Shown here: positions 32,322 through 42,965 of the stretch, in pieces
How positions within the stretch are numbered: position 1 is the stretch's first letter
How the letters are laid out: every line of letters begins with the position of its first letter
Source of the DNA: Fragilariopsis cylindrus CCMP1102
Lineage: Eukaryota; Bacillariophyta; Bacillariophyceae; Bacillariales; Bacillariaceae
DNA length: 64,000 nucleotides
NCBI GenBank assembly: GCA_900095095.1
Contig: FMBT01000462.1
Coordinates: forward strand, 1-64,000
Direction: 5' to 3'
Program-made: the position numbers and the translations under genes
Notes under the pieces: model-generated
The model's database searches: none
Seen by the model: only the letters and a program-made list of their open reading frames with translations
Told to the model about the DNA's origin: nothing

Positions 32322-32747
32322 AGACTACGGTATGAGAACAGTAGTAAGAAAATGAAATGTGTTCATTCGAGCAAATGTATTTTATATTATGAAACGAGTA
32401 CATTCGGGGTCAAATGAATGTATAACACGGTACTAAATACGTATCTATCAAAGTTTCCATGTCCACCAAGAACTACTAATTACCACTACTGATCTATGAA
32501 TAATGTCATTTTCTTATATTAAATACGAAGATACCACAATAACTGATGAGTCTATAATCAAAATAATTATATCATTGATGTTTTTGTCTTACTTCTAAAA
32601 TCAGTTTCATTTTTCAAAGTAATATTGAATATAACGTCAACTTAATCCATGGTGCAATCACCGATCCGTAACGAAGTAAACAATAGAGAGAGAAACAATA
32701 TGTATACATATAGAGAGAGATGTTTGCATTGCATGTCGCGGCACGAC
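32270..32747. other. 3' spacer
   Basis: A 478-bp AT-rich region between two convergent hypothetical genes. Apart from the 33-bp tandem duplication at its start, nothing is recognised. Confidence 0.4.
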
Positions 32748-33338
32748 CTATCGAGATTTTTTACTGTTATTGATCAAGCAATCACATGGCTCCACTTCCA
32801 ATATATCTTCTATCCAATATTCGAACGCTTCGTTTGCAATGACAAGTTCTATGTGGTCTGTTCCCCCCTCCTGTATGTTCTTCTTCCCGTTCAGAACACG
32901 CAATCCCCGAGGATAAGCTCTCGACGTCATGAAAGAATCCTTGCTTTCTTTGATCAGGCCATCAATTTCATCAAGAATAGTGTTTCTTCCAAGACTCTCT
33001 CGTTTACTCCCCACAGCCACATTTCTCCTGGATCGTTGAAACATCTGCGGCATATTGCTTATGACAAAGTCCTCGTCAATCAAGTCGAATAAACTCGGTC
33101 GAGGATTTTCATTGTTACTAGTTTCGCATGTGGAGATCCGAGGAGGAGATTGGATCGAATTTTCCATCTTTTTTGACAGTACTGTCACTTTCGAATTCAA
33201 ACCTTCTGAATAAGATGTATTTTTACTGTTAATATTATCTATTTTCGCGAAAAATTTATTATCGCCGTTATCTTTAATAGTCGGATAGTTGACATAGCCA
33301 TTTCTATCATTTCCACGTAGGGTTGTGAAGTTTATCAT
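32748..33338 (-). CDS. Hypothetical protein, 196 residues
   Basis: An intact ATG-started frame with natural-looking composition: a polar, Asn/Ser-rich N-terminus, then 'SLFDLIDEDFVISNMPQMF', 'TILDEIDGLIKESKDSF' and 'HIELVIANEAFEYWIEDILE'. No family recognised, and no signal or membrane segment. The opposite-strand frame at 32649-33092 overlaps it and looks less protein-like. It may be a real lineage-specific gene or a chance ORF. Confidence 0.45.
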   Translation of the reverse strand: MINFTTLRGNDRNGYVNYPTIKDNGDNKFFAKIDNINSKNTSYSEGLNSKVTVLSKKMENSIQSPPRISTCETSNNENPRPSLFDLIDEDFVISNMPQMFQRSRRNVAVGSKRESLGRNTILDEIDGLIKESKDSFMTSRAYPRGLRVLNGKKNIQEGGTDHIELVIANEAFEYWIEDILEVEPCDCLINNSKKSR

Positions 33339-34803
33339 ATTATTTGTAGGGTGCTTTAATTAAACGCTGTTTCTTCGTTATTGCATTCCTTTAACTGTCT
33401 ATTTTTTGTGGGAAGATACATTTTGTGAGATGAGCAGAAAAAGACACGATTGATTCGATGCATTTTCGTCGCATTGCATTGTGACGCTACTGTAGCGGTT
33501 TGGAAGATATGCTTTCGGAGGTTTCTAACGAATTTGGCAAGGCACATACGCTTGAAAAGTGATTCACTTCTTTTGGTGGATAAGAGTTGCATCGTTATAG
33601 TAACGGCTAAGTACTAAGCAGTATTAATTAGTCGTGCATAATAATGTTTGTTATGTTGCTTGTTAACTGAGTCGGTGTGTCGTACTATTTTTAACAGCTA
33701 CACTGAAGTGTGATTGAGATTTTTTTTTTAAGAAAACGACACACTTAGGTTAAAAACGTTAATGTTACCGCAGGATTATGATGATGATGACGAATGCAAC
33801 AAATATCAATCAAGATCCAATATAGAGAACAACATGGCACTGTTGTTGGTAGTGAGAGTTAAGATAATCTTATATTCATTAGCTATAGACTTCTATTCAT
33901 TTATTGTTCTTACTACTATTTGAGGACGGATGACAATATTCCTCTCTGTATAGGGCGTTTCTCTTCCTTTGGAATTTGTTTTCGACGATTCCTCACGGCC
34001 TGATTGTTCTTTTTGTTATCTGCTATCATTTCACCATATATCTGTCCTTTTTGTTCAGCAGACGCCATAGCATCCTCGATACCGCCGATCATAGAAAAAT
34101 CCTAGAATATTTACATATAATTTCCTGCCTCTCTTTCATTGTTTCGTCATTTTCTTCTGCGGTCTTACAAACACATTTATGACGCGCCTTCCAGTAGGAA
34201 AGGAGATAATTAGTTAAGTTTAAATCATTAAAGTCATGCATCCTGTGAAATGAATATTACATATGAAACGAATTCTCAATTCCTGCAGTAGTTTGACATT
34301 TCACAAATGGAACAAGATGGTAATTTTCTCTCTGATGTTTCTATTTTATCGCACCCTCGATTGGAACATCCATCGTTACCTTGCTAAATGCGTACCAAGA
34401 TGAAATTGCGGCGGGCTCATTTGCTTCATACATACATACATACATACATACATACATACATACATAGTACCTGCATACACATCATATACATATACATCTC
34501 TTTCCTATCATTTCTCTGTCCTGGTTCTCGTTCCGACAAATAATAAAATTCGAAATAATTTTCTTTGAATATTTCATTTTTACAGGACAGTACTCTGAAA
34601 CACGACTGGATAGACAGAATTAGCTCTTACAAATCGAAACATTTTGTAGCGTGCAAAATAAAAAGTATGCGATGATTCATTCAAATTTAAAGATGTATGT
34701 TGTTGTAAATTCAAAATCTCTCTCGGCATAACGGTAGCAAACACAAATACAAACACAAACACACAACGTTACGGCTAAAGACAGCAAGAAAAGAAAGTAA
34801 GAA
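33339..34803. other. Large intergenic region
   Basis: A 1.46-kb AT-rich region upstream of the RIO kinase gene. It contains poly-T (about 33721-33729) and a CATA microsatellite (34427-34466). No ORF here has convincing content, and I see no RNA gene. Confidence 0.5.
34427..34466. repeat. CATA microsatellite
   Basis: About ten uninterrupted CATA units, some 340 bp upstream of the RIO kinase start codon. Confidence 0.9.
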
Positions 34804-37629
34804 ATGATATTGTTATCTCCATCCACGGACGAAGCTGAATCTACAATGGTTGCTAATAATGATGACGACGCTACATGCGAACAGAATGATACACAAGCGA
34901 ACGAACCATCGGCAAAAGAGGATCAAAAACTAGAAAAGAAAGCAAATACTCCTACTAAGCCCGCGTGGTCTTCTTTATCTACCGGTACCGGTAATACTAC
35001 CGAGAAACAACAGCAGCTATCCGTCATTAGTTTTGCGGATATCATGAACGATCAAAGCGATGATCGTAACGCAGCTCGCGTCGTCGACGACAATGTAACA
35101 TTGTCATTAGCACAGATCCAAGCCGAACAAGAACGAATCTTCGCGTCACTGTCACAACCTGAAAAACAACAACAACGACAACAACAACAACAACAACAAG
35201 TGTCATCGACAAACATACATAATAATGCTGATGCTGATACTGGTAACACAGTAATAGCTCATAGCGACGAAGAAGAACTTCGATTGATTGAGATGGTGAT
35301 GCGACAATCCTTGTTGGAATCCAACAACAACAACGACAGCACCAATAATAACGATGATACTGAAGACATTAAACTGCCATACGTCGAGCAGGACAATTTT
35401 CACTACGACAAAAAGCCCGCTGCTTCTGTCTGTGCTGTAGATAGTAAACCGTCATCCGGCGAGCAGGACAATTTTGGCTACGACAAAAAGCCCGCTGTTT
35501 CTGTCTGTGCTGAAGACAGTAAACCTCCATACGTCGATCAGGACAATTTTGGCTACGACAAAAATCCCGCTGCTTATGTCTGTGCTGAAGACGGTAAACA
35601 GCCATACGTCGATCAGGACAATTTTGGCTACGACAAAAATCCCGCTGCTTATGTCTGTGCTGAAGACGGTAAACAGCCATACGTCGATCAGGACAATTTT
35701 GACTACGATAAAAAGCCCTCTGCTTCTGCTTCTGCTTCTGCTTCTTTTTCTGCTTTTAATACAAATGACGACAACAACAACGCTGGTGTTGCTGATGCTT
35801 CTACTAATACTGTTACAACATCGGCTACCGCATCAGCAGCTGCAGGTATATCTAACGCCGAAGACGAAGAAAAAGAAATGATCAAAGCTGCAATTCGAGA
35901 AGCAGATGCGAAAGAACGACGAGACACTTTTGACTGCGACAAAAAGCCCGCTGCTGCTTATAATACAAATGACGACGACAACAACAACACATCAGTAGCT
36001 ACAGGCACGTCTAACGCCGAAGATGAAATTAAAGAAATGGTCGAAGCTGCAATACGAGAAGCAGATGCAAAAGAACGGCAAGACGATGAATCCGAATCAC
36101 TCCGATTGGTAATGCAACTACAACAGGAAGAACTTACGATGGCTCGTCAACAACAACAACGGCATCAACAAGCAACCGCTGTCACAGGACATGTCCAGAC
36201 TATGACACGAGCAGCATTCGAAGCCGAAAGAGAGGGTGCTAAGAACGTCACTTCTAATCACTTGGATAATTACGAGACGTATGAAAATGAAAGAGACACT
36301 GGCTTTCGAATGAATTCAGAACAGCAGCAGCAGCAACCACTAGGATGGTACCGACGTGATCGCAATACGATAGTTGGACCTGATAACGAAGTGCGAACTA
36401 AACACGACACGAAAGTTCAGGGCCAAACGAATGCAACGTTTTTGGATCTGGACGTCGTCGATGCTGATACTGGACGTCGTGCACATATTGGTAATACTGC
36501 CTTCAATTCATTTCGGAAAACCATTGCTGATCATGCTAAAGGTGGTCAACGCAGCACAACAAAGGGTGTTGCAACCCATGGAACGGGAAGAGCTGGTTCG
36601 GACGCTGATGCTACCAAGGGTGGGGCCATGGATCAGCATGTGCGATTACATATCTCAAAAGCAATCAACACTGGCCTAATTGAACGTTGCAACGGAGCCG
36701 TGAAACAGGGCAAGGAGGCCATTGTCTACCACGCAGATGGGGGTAAAAATAATGGTTGTAACACCATTCTAGAAGATGGCAGAGATGGCGATGACTGGGA
36801 TAAGAAAGCGGCGGCGACGACGATGGCGACCAATGACAATGTCGGATTTGATGTTGCTATTAAAGTGTTCAAACGAATCAAAGAGTTCAGAGGAAGAGGT
36901 GAATATGTCGATGGCGACCCACGTTATGCTGGTCGACCATTTCGGAGCTTGTCCGATCGGCAACAATTGGAGGTCTGGACCGAAAAGGAATATCGAAACT
37001 TAGTACGGGCACATCGTTCGAATGTTCCAGTGCCAAATCCAATTTATTACAAAGATAATGTGATCTTTATGAGATTCCTTGGCGAGAATGGGTGGCCAGC
37101 TCCACAGATTCGTGAAATTCAATTGCGAAAGGGTTCCTCTAAGTGGCATGTATTGTACGAGCAAGTGATGGAATCTGTCGCGAAGTTATTTCAAGACGCA
37201 CGCTTAGTTCATGGAGATCTTAGCGAATATAATATTTTAGTTGCACCTCACTCTCAAGTGGACCACTGTGCTACTAGTGTTCGCCATCTACCCTTCCTTG
37301 ATGATGTTGAAGAAAAGATGGCAGCAGAGAATAGTAACGAAAATAAAGACTCATCCAACAACAAGGAAGATTTACAAACGGTTTTAATTGATTTTGGTCA
37401 ATCTGTGGAAGTGCGACACCCGAAAGCAGAAGAATTGCTAAGAAGGGATCTGCAACGAGTTAATGAATTTTTCACGAAGCAAGGTGTAACGGAGACCATG
37501 AGTATCGAAGATGCCATGGCGTTTGTGATTGGCAAAAGCACCTTCCTAAATATCGAAAACATGAATATGCCAGCACAATCTCTGGGATACGACACGAATG
37601 AATCATCTCAAGAGATTGGCAGCGGTTAA
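34804..37629 (+). CDS. RIO-family atypical protein kinase with long repeat-rich N-terminus
   Basis: A 941-residue single-exon protein. The RIO kinase domain spans about residues 610-890: 'GAVKQGKEAIVYHADGG' is the flexible nucleotide loop, 'VAIKVFK' holds the ATP-binding Lys, 'RLVHGDLSEYNILVAP' the catalytic Asp and Asn, and 'VLIDFGQSVEVRHPKA' the metal-binding Asp. RIO1/RIO3 kinases work in late maturation of the small ribosomal subunit in the cytoplasm. The N-terminal 600 residues are unusual: UIM-like acidic helices ('EELRLIEMVMRQSLLES' and two 'AAIREADAKER' copies), an 'ESLRLVMQLQQEELTMARQQ' helix, Gln runs and four and a half copies of a 25-residue repeat (35377-35718). RIO3 also has an extended N-terminus, so it may be RIO3-like, but the subtype is not settled. 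Confidence 0.9.
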   Translation: MILLSPSTDEAESTMVANNDDDATCEQNDTQANEPSAKEDQKLEKKANTPTKPAWSSLSTGTGNTTEKQQQLSVISFADIMNDQSDDRNAARVVDDNVTLSLAQIQAEQERIFASLSQPEKQQQRQQQQQQQVSSTNIHNNADADTGNTVIAHSDEEELRLIEMVMRQSLLESNNNNDSTNNNDDTEDIKLPYVEQDNFHYDKKPAASVCAVDSKPSSGEQDNFGYDKKPAVSVCAEDSKPPYVDQDNFGYDKNPAAYVCAEDGKQPYVDQDNFGYDKNPAAYVCAEDGKQPYVDQDNFDYDKKPSASASASASFSAFNTNDDNNNAGVADASTNTVTTSATASAAAGISNAEDEEKEMIKAAIREADAKERRDTFDCDKKPAAAYNTNDDDNNNTSVATGTSNAEDEIKEMVEAAIREADAKERQDDESESLRLVMQLQQEELTMARQQQQRHQQATAVTGHVQTMTRAAFEAEREGAKNVTSNHLDNYETYENERDTGFRMNSEQQQQQPLGWYRRDRNTIVGPDNEVRTKHDTKVQGQTNATFLDLDVVDADTGRRAHIGNTAFNSFRKTIADHAKGGQRSTTKGVATHGTGRAGSDADATKGGAMDQHVRLHISKAINTGLIERCNGAVKQGKEAIVYHADGGKNNGCNTILEDGRDGDDWDKKAAATTMATNDNVGFDVAIKVFKRIKEFRGRGEYVDGDPRYAGRPFRSLSDRQQLEVWTEKEYRNLVRAHRSNVPVPNPIYYKDNVIFMRFLGENGWPAPQIREIQLRKGSSKWHVLYEQVMESVAKLFQDARLVHGDLSEYNILVAPHSQVDHCATSVRHLPFLDDVEEKMAAENSNENKDSSNNKEDLQTVLIDFGQSVEVRHPKAEELLRRDLQRVNEFFTKQGVTETMSIEDAMAFVIGKSTFLNIENMNMPAQSLGYDTNESSQEIGSG
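35377..35718 (+). repeat. 75-bp tandem coding repeat (about 4.5 copies)
   Basis: The units start at about 35377, 35452, 35527, 35602 and 35677. Each encodes 'PYVDQDNFGYDKNPAAYVCA' plus a five-residue linker; the third and fourth are almost identical. The core 'DNFxYDK' recurs once more downstream as 'DTFDCDKKPAA' near 35926. Confidence 0.88.
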
Positions 37630-37870
37630 AGATGCATGCTACAAGCGAAAATAGAAACAAAAAGTAGATAGCGAGGTAACACAGTATAATCTTATCTTAC
37701 AAAATTTCTTCGCGCAATATCGAACGGAACTTCTTATTACATTTGCTTTTATTTTATTATGTAGCTTGTTTTCAATAAAATACCCCGATGCTGTAGCATT
37801 TATAAATTTATTGTTGTTTCGTTTTAGCGTTGCACATATCTCTACTAGAAATGGAAAATGTCCCTTCCTA

Positions 37871-38383
37871 TTATAGTCTTGGTACGATGTTGAAAGAACA
37901 TTGCTCATATGTAGTACAGCATATATCTTGACATTCAGAAAGACAATCCATTTTTGATCTAGAATAACCATCTGTACCAGGAGCAATTTGGCACTGAGTT
38001 TTACAGTCAGATATTGATCTTAAAAAGTTTGGATCCTTTCTTGTACCTTTTGTATCGCCATCCGACTTTTTCTTTGCTTCTGTTCCTGGAATTTGTGGAG
38101 TTTTTCCTGAAATATATTTTGTTGCATCAGTAGCAAAAGCTGCTGGAACGGTTGCTGCGGCTGCCCCCATCAAACATACATTCATAGCGGCAACATTTAA
38201 GAATCGACGACGGCTATTATTATTACCATCATCATCCGAAGAAGGAGCACCACTGAACTGAACACTGGTTTTTTGATGAGAGCGATTCTTCATAGAGAAA
38301 AGTTGAGGAGACAAAGCCGAAATAACAGATACTGATACTATGATGCTGAGCATCTGGGCCAACTTGAATATTAGTAGCGTCAT
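37871..38383 (-). CDS. Cys-rich thylakoid-lumen protein, Tat-type signal (hypothetical)
   Basis: A 170-residue protein with a tripartite plastid pre-sequence. A hydrophobic signal (residues 4-24, 'LSIIVSVSVISALS') is followed by a polar transit part, a twin-arginine motif 'NSRRRFLNVAAM' (from about residue 56), a hydrophobic core and 'VPAAFA|TDATKY', a clear lumenal cleavage site. The mature protein is only about 85 residues, with Cys clustered at the end: 'SDCKTQCQIAP', 'DCLSECQDICCTTYEQC'. That suggests disulfide bonds or metal binding in the lumen. I believe algal relatives exist but know no function. Complete. It is convergent with the RIO kinase gene. Confidence 0.85.
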   Translation of the reverse strand: MTLLIFKLAQMLSIIVSVSVISALSPQLFSMKNRSHQKTSVQFSGAPSSDDDGNNNSRRRFLNVAAMNVCLMGAAAATVPAAFATDATKYISGKTPQIPGTEAKKKSDGDTKGTRKDPNFLRSISDCKTQCQIAPGTDGYSRSKMDCLSECQDICCTTYEQCSFNIVPRL

Positions 38384-38930
38384 ATTCTTTACTGTGTATC
38401 TTTTCTCTGTATTCGTTTTGTTTGCTTCTGTTGTCTAACGTTGTGGGAGCTACTACAGTATGCATCGCCATTGTTGCATGTTTAGTTTAGCAAAACCTGT
38501 CAACATTTCATTTTGATGATGGGTTACACGTGACTCACATAATCTACTACGTACGTGCGTACGTACATTAAATTACATATATTAGTTCCCGTTTGCGCAA
38601 TGAAATTGCGCGCGTGATGACAGCACACATACCGTTTTCAATTATAAACAGATGGCCTTCAATATCACAGACATACTACAGGCCCACTATGGACCCTTCG
38701 CATCGATTTAATCACTTTTTTTAAATTTTAAATAGAAATCTCTTCTTCGTCGTGTAATGACAAGAACTCGGACAGTAGATCGTAGAAGTACATGTACCTT
38801 GTCCAAAGTTCCAAGCACAACTATCGATACGATCAGCAAAGCGAATAAATATCTCCCTTTTTGAAATTGCGTTTCTCGATTCGATTTCTTATACCGTCTA
38901 AACCTGAAAGGCAACTAACGACAACATCAC
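38384..38930. other. Divergent intergenic region
   Basis: A 547-bp region between the lumen protein (minus) and the GH-like protein (plus). It has an alternating 'acgtacgtgcgtacgtac' palindrome near 38550-38568 and 'gcgcaatgaaattgcgc', an inverted repeat near 38596. No gene seen. Confidence 0.5.
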
Positions 38931-41900
38931 ATGACGATGCAACAACCTCGTCAAAGAGATGGCGACGAAGCTAATCTCCCTCCTCGCGATGGTAATCATC
39001 ATACTGGGCAACAACAACATCAACAACTCAACGGATACAAAAATACTATTGGTGAAAGAATACCCCTGAATAGTAACAAAACAAACCAACAAAACCATTT
39101 CTACGGCAGCGTAGTAGACAAGGACGCAACTATGCCAAAATCGAATCTTACTGATCGATACTTCTGCACCTCAGCTCCGCAACAAAATAATTTACAGACT
39201 CATAATAATGACGAAAAAGATGATTATATTCATTACGCACCTCTACCACCACCACCACCACCACCACCACCATCACCACCAGACGAATCACCACCAAAAC
39301 GAAGAAGAAGAAACGTATTAGTATGGAAAGAACAAACTAAGAATATTATTGCCATTTCTACTGCAGTTGTTGCGTTAGCCACATGCATCGTAGCATTGAT
39401 GACTGGTTTATCTCACCAGATAGCACAATCTCGTAGAGATTGGAAGTCAGATGATCAAGAACAAAATAGTAATATTCCATATACAACATCACCAAATTTG
39501 TTTGATGAAGTTGGACGATATATATTTCATGATTATGACATTCAAACTACATTCGCTGATTTTTTACCCGGTCTTGCTGGTATTTACGGCAAACCATTAT
39601 TTACATTTTATGTCAATCGTGGACAGGCAATTGCATCATTCGGTGTCGAATCGAAGAATACACCCATTATGGAATTTTCAACCGCCAATACTGCATATCA
39701 AAATACACCTCTTGTTGGATTTCGTACCTTCATTCAGGGACGACGGGGTGATGGGAGTGATAGTGGCGATAGTGATGATGATACAAATAAAGCCTTTGTT
39801 GTAGAACCCTTTAGTCCGCTTACAACGAATTATCCCGATATGAACCACCCTCCTACCAACCAACGAATACTATACAGTGGTGAAAATGAATTGCAAATTC
39901 AAGAGATCGATTATGAAAATCACTTAGAAACCAACGTAACGTATTTTGTACTACCTGAAGAAGACTTCGGAGCTTTCGTTCGTAGGACGACTATTAGCAA
40001 TACTCATCCTGAAGAGTCTGTGACTATATCTTTCCTTGATGGACTGGCAAGGATGCAACCAGCCGGAGGAGCAACTGTCGGGGATTTGTTGAAAACTATG
40101 GGAAGGACACTCGAAGGGTTTATGGGTGTTTACTTCCCATATGAGGATATCATAACAATGCCCTTTTATCGATTATCTTCGAGCCCATTGGACTCTGATT
40201 TTATCCAAACCCAAGAACGTGGTCATTACTGTGTTAGTATGAAGGACGATCCGAACGATGCTCTCCTTCCTATCGTGTACGATAGTTCTAGGGTTTTTGG
40301 TCAAGATACTACACTCCTGAGGCCCGTGGAACTATATAGCAAATCTATAAAGGATATCGTAAATGGAGCTCAATACGGAAAAGCAAAAACATCATCGTGT
40401 TTTGCTGCGGTTGAAGATACCACTCTTGAACCAGGAGAATCTATCACTATAACAACATACTTCGGTGCAGCAGATCATATTATGGATATTCCTGTCATCG
40501 TTCGGAGACTCCGTCAGGATGGATTTGCCCTGTATAAGTTGACCAGAACCAGAGAGGTCCTTCGACAAATAACAGCAAGCGTTGAGACTACGACAGGTTC
40601 CGAAATATTTGATGCACACGTTAGTCAGATGTTCCTCGATAATAGTCTGAGAGGAGGTATTCCTATCGTCCTTGGAGATGAAGACGACAATAACGGATTA
40701 TTGACGGTAGACGAAGACCCACGATTGAAGGTCTATCATGTATTTTCCCGCATTCATGGTGATTTGGAAAGAGATTTTAATGACTTCTTCCTTCCGTCAA
40801 CTTTCTTTTCTCAAGGACCAGGAAAGTTCAGTGATGTAGCGCAGAATCGCAGAAACGATGTTGTATTTAATCCCAAAATTGGATCGTTCAACATAAGAAT
40901 GTTCTTGTCGTTCATTCAAGCAGACGGATATGAGCCACATTCTGTTGAAGCGGTTGTATTCACGATTGATGATAGGAAAATTTGTGACGAGATTGCTGTC
41001 AAAGCAGTTGGTTCTGCTGATGGTCACAGAGCACAGAGAGAAGCGCTAAGTGGGATTCTAAATGACGGACCATTCCGACCCGGTCAAGTTTTTAATCTTA
41101 TGTTAGAACAAAATATATTTTTGATTGTATCTACGCAAGAATTTATTGATATGGTAGCGGTTGCCGCAAGTTCTCATCCATTCGCCGTCTACAACGAGGG
41201 ATATTGGGCGGACCACTGGACATACTACTTGGATATAATTGAATCCTATCTTACGATTTTTCCGGATGAAGAAGAGCGTGTGATGTTTGATGTGAAATTA
41301 CCTTACTTTTTTTCTCCTGCCTCTGTGCAACCTAGAAGTAAAAAATATGTGAAAAACCTGTCATATGATGGAAAACACGAACATATTCAACAGCTTGACG
41401 CAACCGTAGATGATCAGTCCAAAAGAGACCACATGAACAAATTTATATCGAAGAATGTTGGGTGGTACAAAATAACAGCACACTGGCAACATGACGAGTC
41501 TGGAAATGTCTTTGAAAGCACAATATATGCGAAATTGTTTCTTCTGGTAACGTTAAAATTTGCAACAAGAGATGCGATGGGGATGGGAATTGAATATGAA
41601 GGGGGAAGACCTGGTTGGGATGATGCCAACAACGGAATACCCGGAATGCTAGGAAGTGGGATGCCAGAATCATTTGAATTGAAGGCGTTAATACAGTACC
41701 TCATACGTAGTGGAAAGAAACACTCTAGGGACTTCTCGGTTCCCCAAGAACTTTACCATTTATTTGACTCCATAAATGGAAATCTTACTCTTTTAGAGGA
41801 CTATAATGACACCTCAGAAGCCCTGAGAGACGTACCTTTCGATTTATTTTCTTACTGGGATAAGGTTGCAACCGCTCGAGAGACGTACCGTGAGCAAACT

Positions 41901-42965
41901 AAGATATTGTTTTCAGGTAGGACTACGACAATAAATTCTGGTACGGCTGCTGAAAGTTTGGAACGATGGGAAAGGGAAATAGATAAAGGAATCGATAGGG
42001 CCATGTTGGTGGGAACAAAAGGTCGTGATGATGATGGAACTAGCGGGATTGTGCCAACTTATTTTTCATATACGGTATCGAAATGGAATAATACGAATGA
42101 GCACGACAAATATGGCCGCCCTTTGGTTATTCCATTGAATATGACTGTTAGTCATTTCCCCCTATTTCTGGAGGGTCCCACGAGAATGATGGAGACTGTC
42201 AGTGCGATGGCTGCCAGAGATATATATCTAAATGTTCGAAACTCTAGCTTATATGATAAGCATCTCGGCATGTATACAGTGAGTGCAAGTCTAGCTGACC
42301 AACCAATCGAAATGGGAAGATCGATGGCATTTGCTCCAGGTTGGCTAGAAAACCAATCTGTGTGGCTTCATATGTCATACAAATTTTACCTTCAACTACT
42401 TGAGCATCGTTTGTACGATGACTTTTTTGATGAAGTTCGGAATGGCGGACTTTTGCCGTTCATGGATCCCAAAATTTATGGTCGATCGCTGACGCAATGC
42501 TCTTCTTTCATTGCATCGTCAGCATTTGAGGACCCAGATGTGAGAGGTAAAGGTTTCCTAGGACGATTGAGCGGATCTACGGCCGAGTTTCTAAGCATGT
42601 GGATATTGATGTTCATTGGTCCCGAGCCATTCTACATTAACAAGGAAACTGGGGAAATTCAAATGCAACTTTTACCGACTCTACCCTTCTGGCTTTTTCG
42701 TACACACGATGATACACTTATGGGAGGCATGAATGGGATGGAACAGGATCATATACCTCGAATAAGCTTCAAATTGTTCTCATCGATCGATGTTCACTAC
42801 CACAACAAGAATAAGACGGACATAATGGGCATCCCGCCAAAGCGCTATAAAGTTGGACTAAGAGATGGAACCACATTTGAATATAATCAAACATTCATCC
42901 CCACAGATATGGCACAACAGATCCGGCGGGTGGTTCTAGTTGAATTTATTGAGGCCCACTTTTGA
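38931..42965 (+). CDS. Type II membrane protein with six-hairpin glycosidase/phosphorylase-like region
   Basis: A 1344-residue single-exon protein. The first 130 residues are polar, with Gln/His and Pro runs ('PPPPPPPPPPSPP') and a basic 'PKRRRR'. A membrane anchor follows at about residues 138-163 ('IIAISTAVVALATCIVALMTG'), predicting a lumenal or extracellular bulk. That bulk has a beta-sandwich-like N-terminal part and a helical part with 'GYWADHWTYYLDIIESYL', 'GRPGWDDANNGIPGMLGSGM', 'ESFELKAL' and 'GRSLTQCSSFIASSAFEDP'. The phrase 'GWDDANNGIPG' resembles bacterial cellobiose-phosphorylase/GH94-like and related six-hairpin proteins. I infer carbohydrate-active function in the secretory pathway or cell surface; catalytic residues are not assigned. 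Complete, uninterrupted. Confidence 0.72.
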   Translation: MTMQQPRQRDGDEANLPPRDGNHHTGQQQHQQLNGYKNTIGERIPLNSNKTNQQNHFYGSVVDKDATMPKSNLTDRYFCTSAPQQNNLQTHNNDEKDDYIHYAPLPPPPPPPPPSPPDESPPKRRRRNVLVWKEQTKNIIAISTAVVALATCIVALMTGLSHQIAQSRRDWKSDDQEQNSNIPYTTSPNLFDEVGRYIFHDYDIQTTFADFLPGLAGIYGKPLFTFYVNRGQAIASFGVESKNTPIMEFSTANTAYQNTPLVGFRTFIQGRRGDGSDSGDSDDDTNKAFVVEPFSPLTTNYPDMNHPPTNQRILYSGENELQIQEIDYENHLETNVTYFVLPEEDFGAFVRRTTISNTHPEESVTISFLDGLARMQPAGGATVGDLLKTMGRTLEGFMGVYFPYEDIITMPFYRLSSSPLDSDFIQTQERGHYCVSMKDDPNDALLPIVYDSSRVFGQDTTLLRPVELYSKSIKDIVNGAQYGKAKTSSCFAAVEDTTLEPGESITITTYFGAADHIMDIPVIVRRLRQDGFALYKLTRTREVLRQITASVETTTGSEIFDAHVSQMFLDNSLRGGIPIVLGDEDDNNGLLTVDEDPRLKVYHVFSRIHGDLERDFNDFFLPSTFFSQGPGKFSDVAQNRRNDVVFNPKIGSFNIRMFLSFIQADGYEPHSVEAVVFTIDDRKICDEIAVKAVGSADGHRAQREALSGILNDGPFRPGQVFNLMLEQNIFLIVSTQEFIDMVAVAASSHPFAVYNEGYWADHWTYYLDIIESYLTIFPDEEERVMFDVKLPYFFSPASVQPRSKKYVKNLSYDGKHEHIQQLDATVDDQSKRDHMNKFISKNVGWYKITAHWQHDESGNVFESTIYAKLFLLVTLKFATRDAMGMGIEYEGGRPGWDDANNGIPGMLGSGMPESFELKALIQYLIRSGKKHSRDFSVPQELYHLFDSINGNLTLLEDYNDTSEALRDVPFDLFSYWDKVATARETYREQTKILFSGRTTTINSGTAAESLERWEREIDKGIDRAMLVGTKGRDDDGTSGIVPTYFSYTVSKWNNTNEHDKYGRPLVIPLNMTVSHFPLFLEGPTRMMETVSAMAARDIYLNVRNSSLYDKHLGMYTVSASLADQPIEMGRSMAFAPGWLENQSVWLHMSYKFYLQLLEHRLYDDFFDEVRNGGLLPFMDPKIYGRSLTQCSSFIASSAFEDPDVRGKGFLGRLSGSTAEFLSMWILMFIGPEPFYINKETGEIQMQLLPTLPFWLFRTHDDTLMGGMNGMEQDHIPRISFKLFSSIDVHYHNKNKTDIMGIPPKRYKVGLRDGTTFEYNQTFIPTDMAQQIRRVVLVEFIEAHF

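Noticed and set aside
32649-33092. Plus-strand ORF of 147 codons
   Set aside because: It overlaps a minus-strand frame with more natural protein composition and shows no recognisable motif.
34427-34466. Possible CRISPR-like or satellite array
   Set aside because: It is a simple CATA microsatellite with no spacers.
35369-35680. Minus-strand ORF with repeated Cys/Arg/Gln segments
   Set aside because: It is the antisense of the 75-bp repeat array in the RIO kinase gene, so its regularity is inherited.
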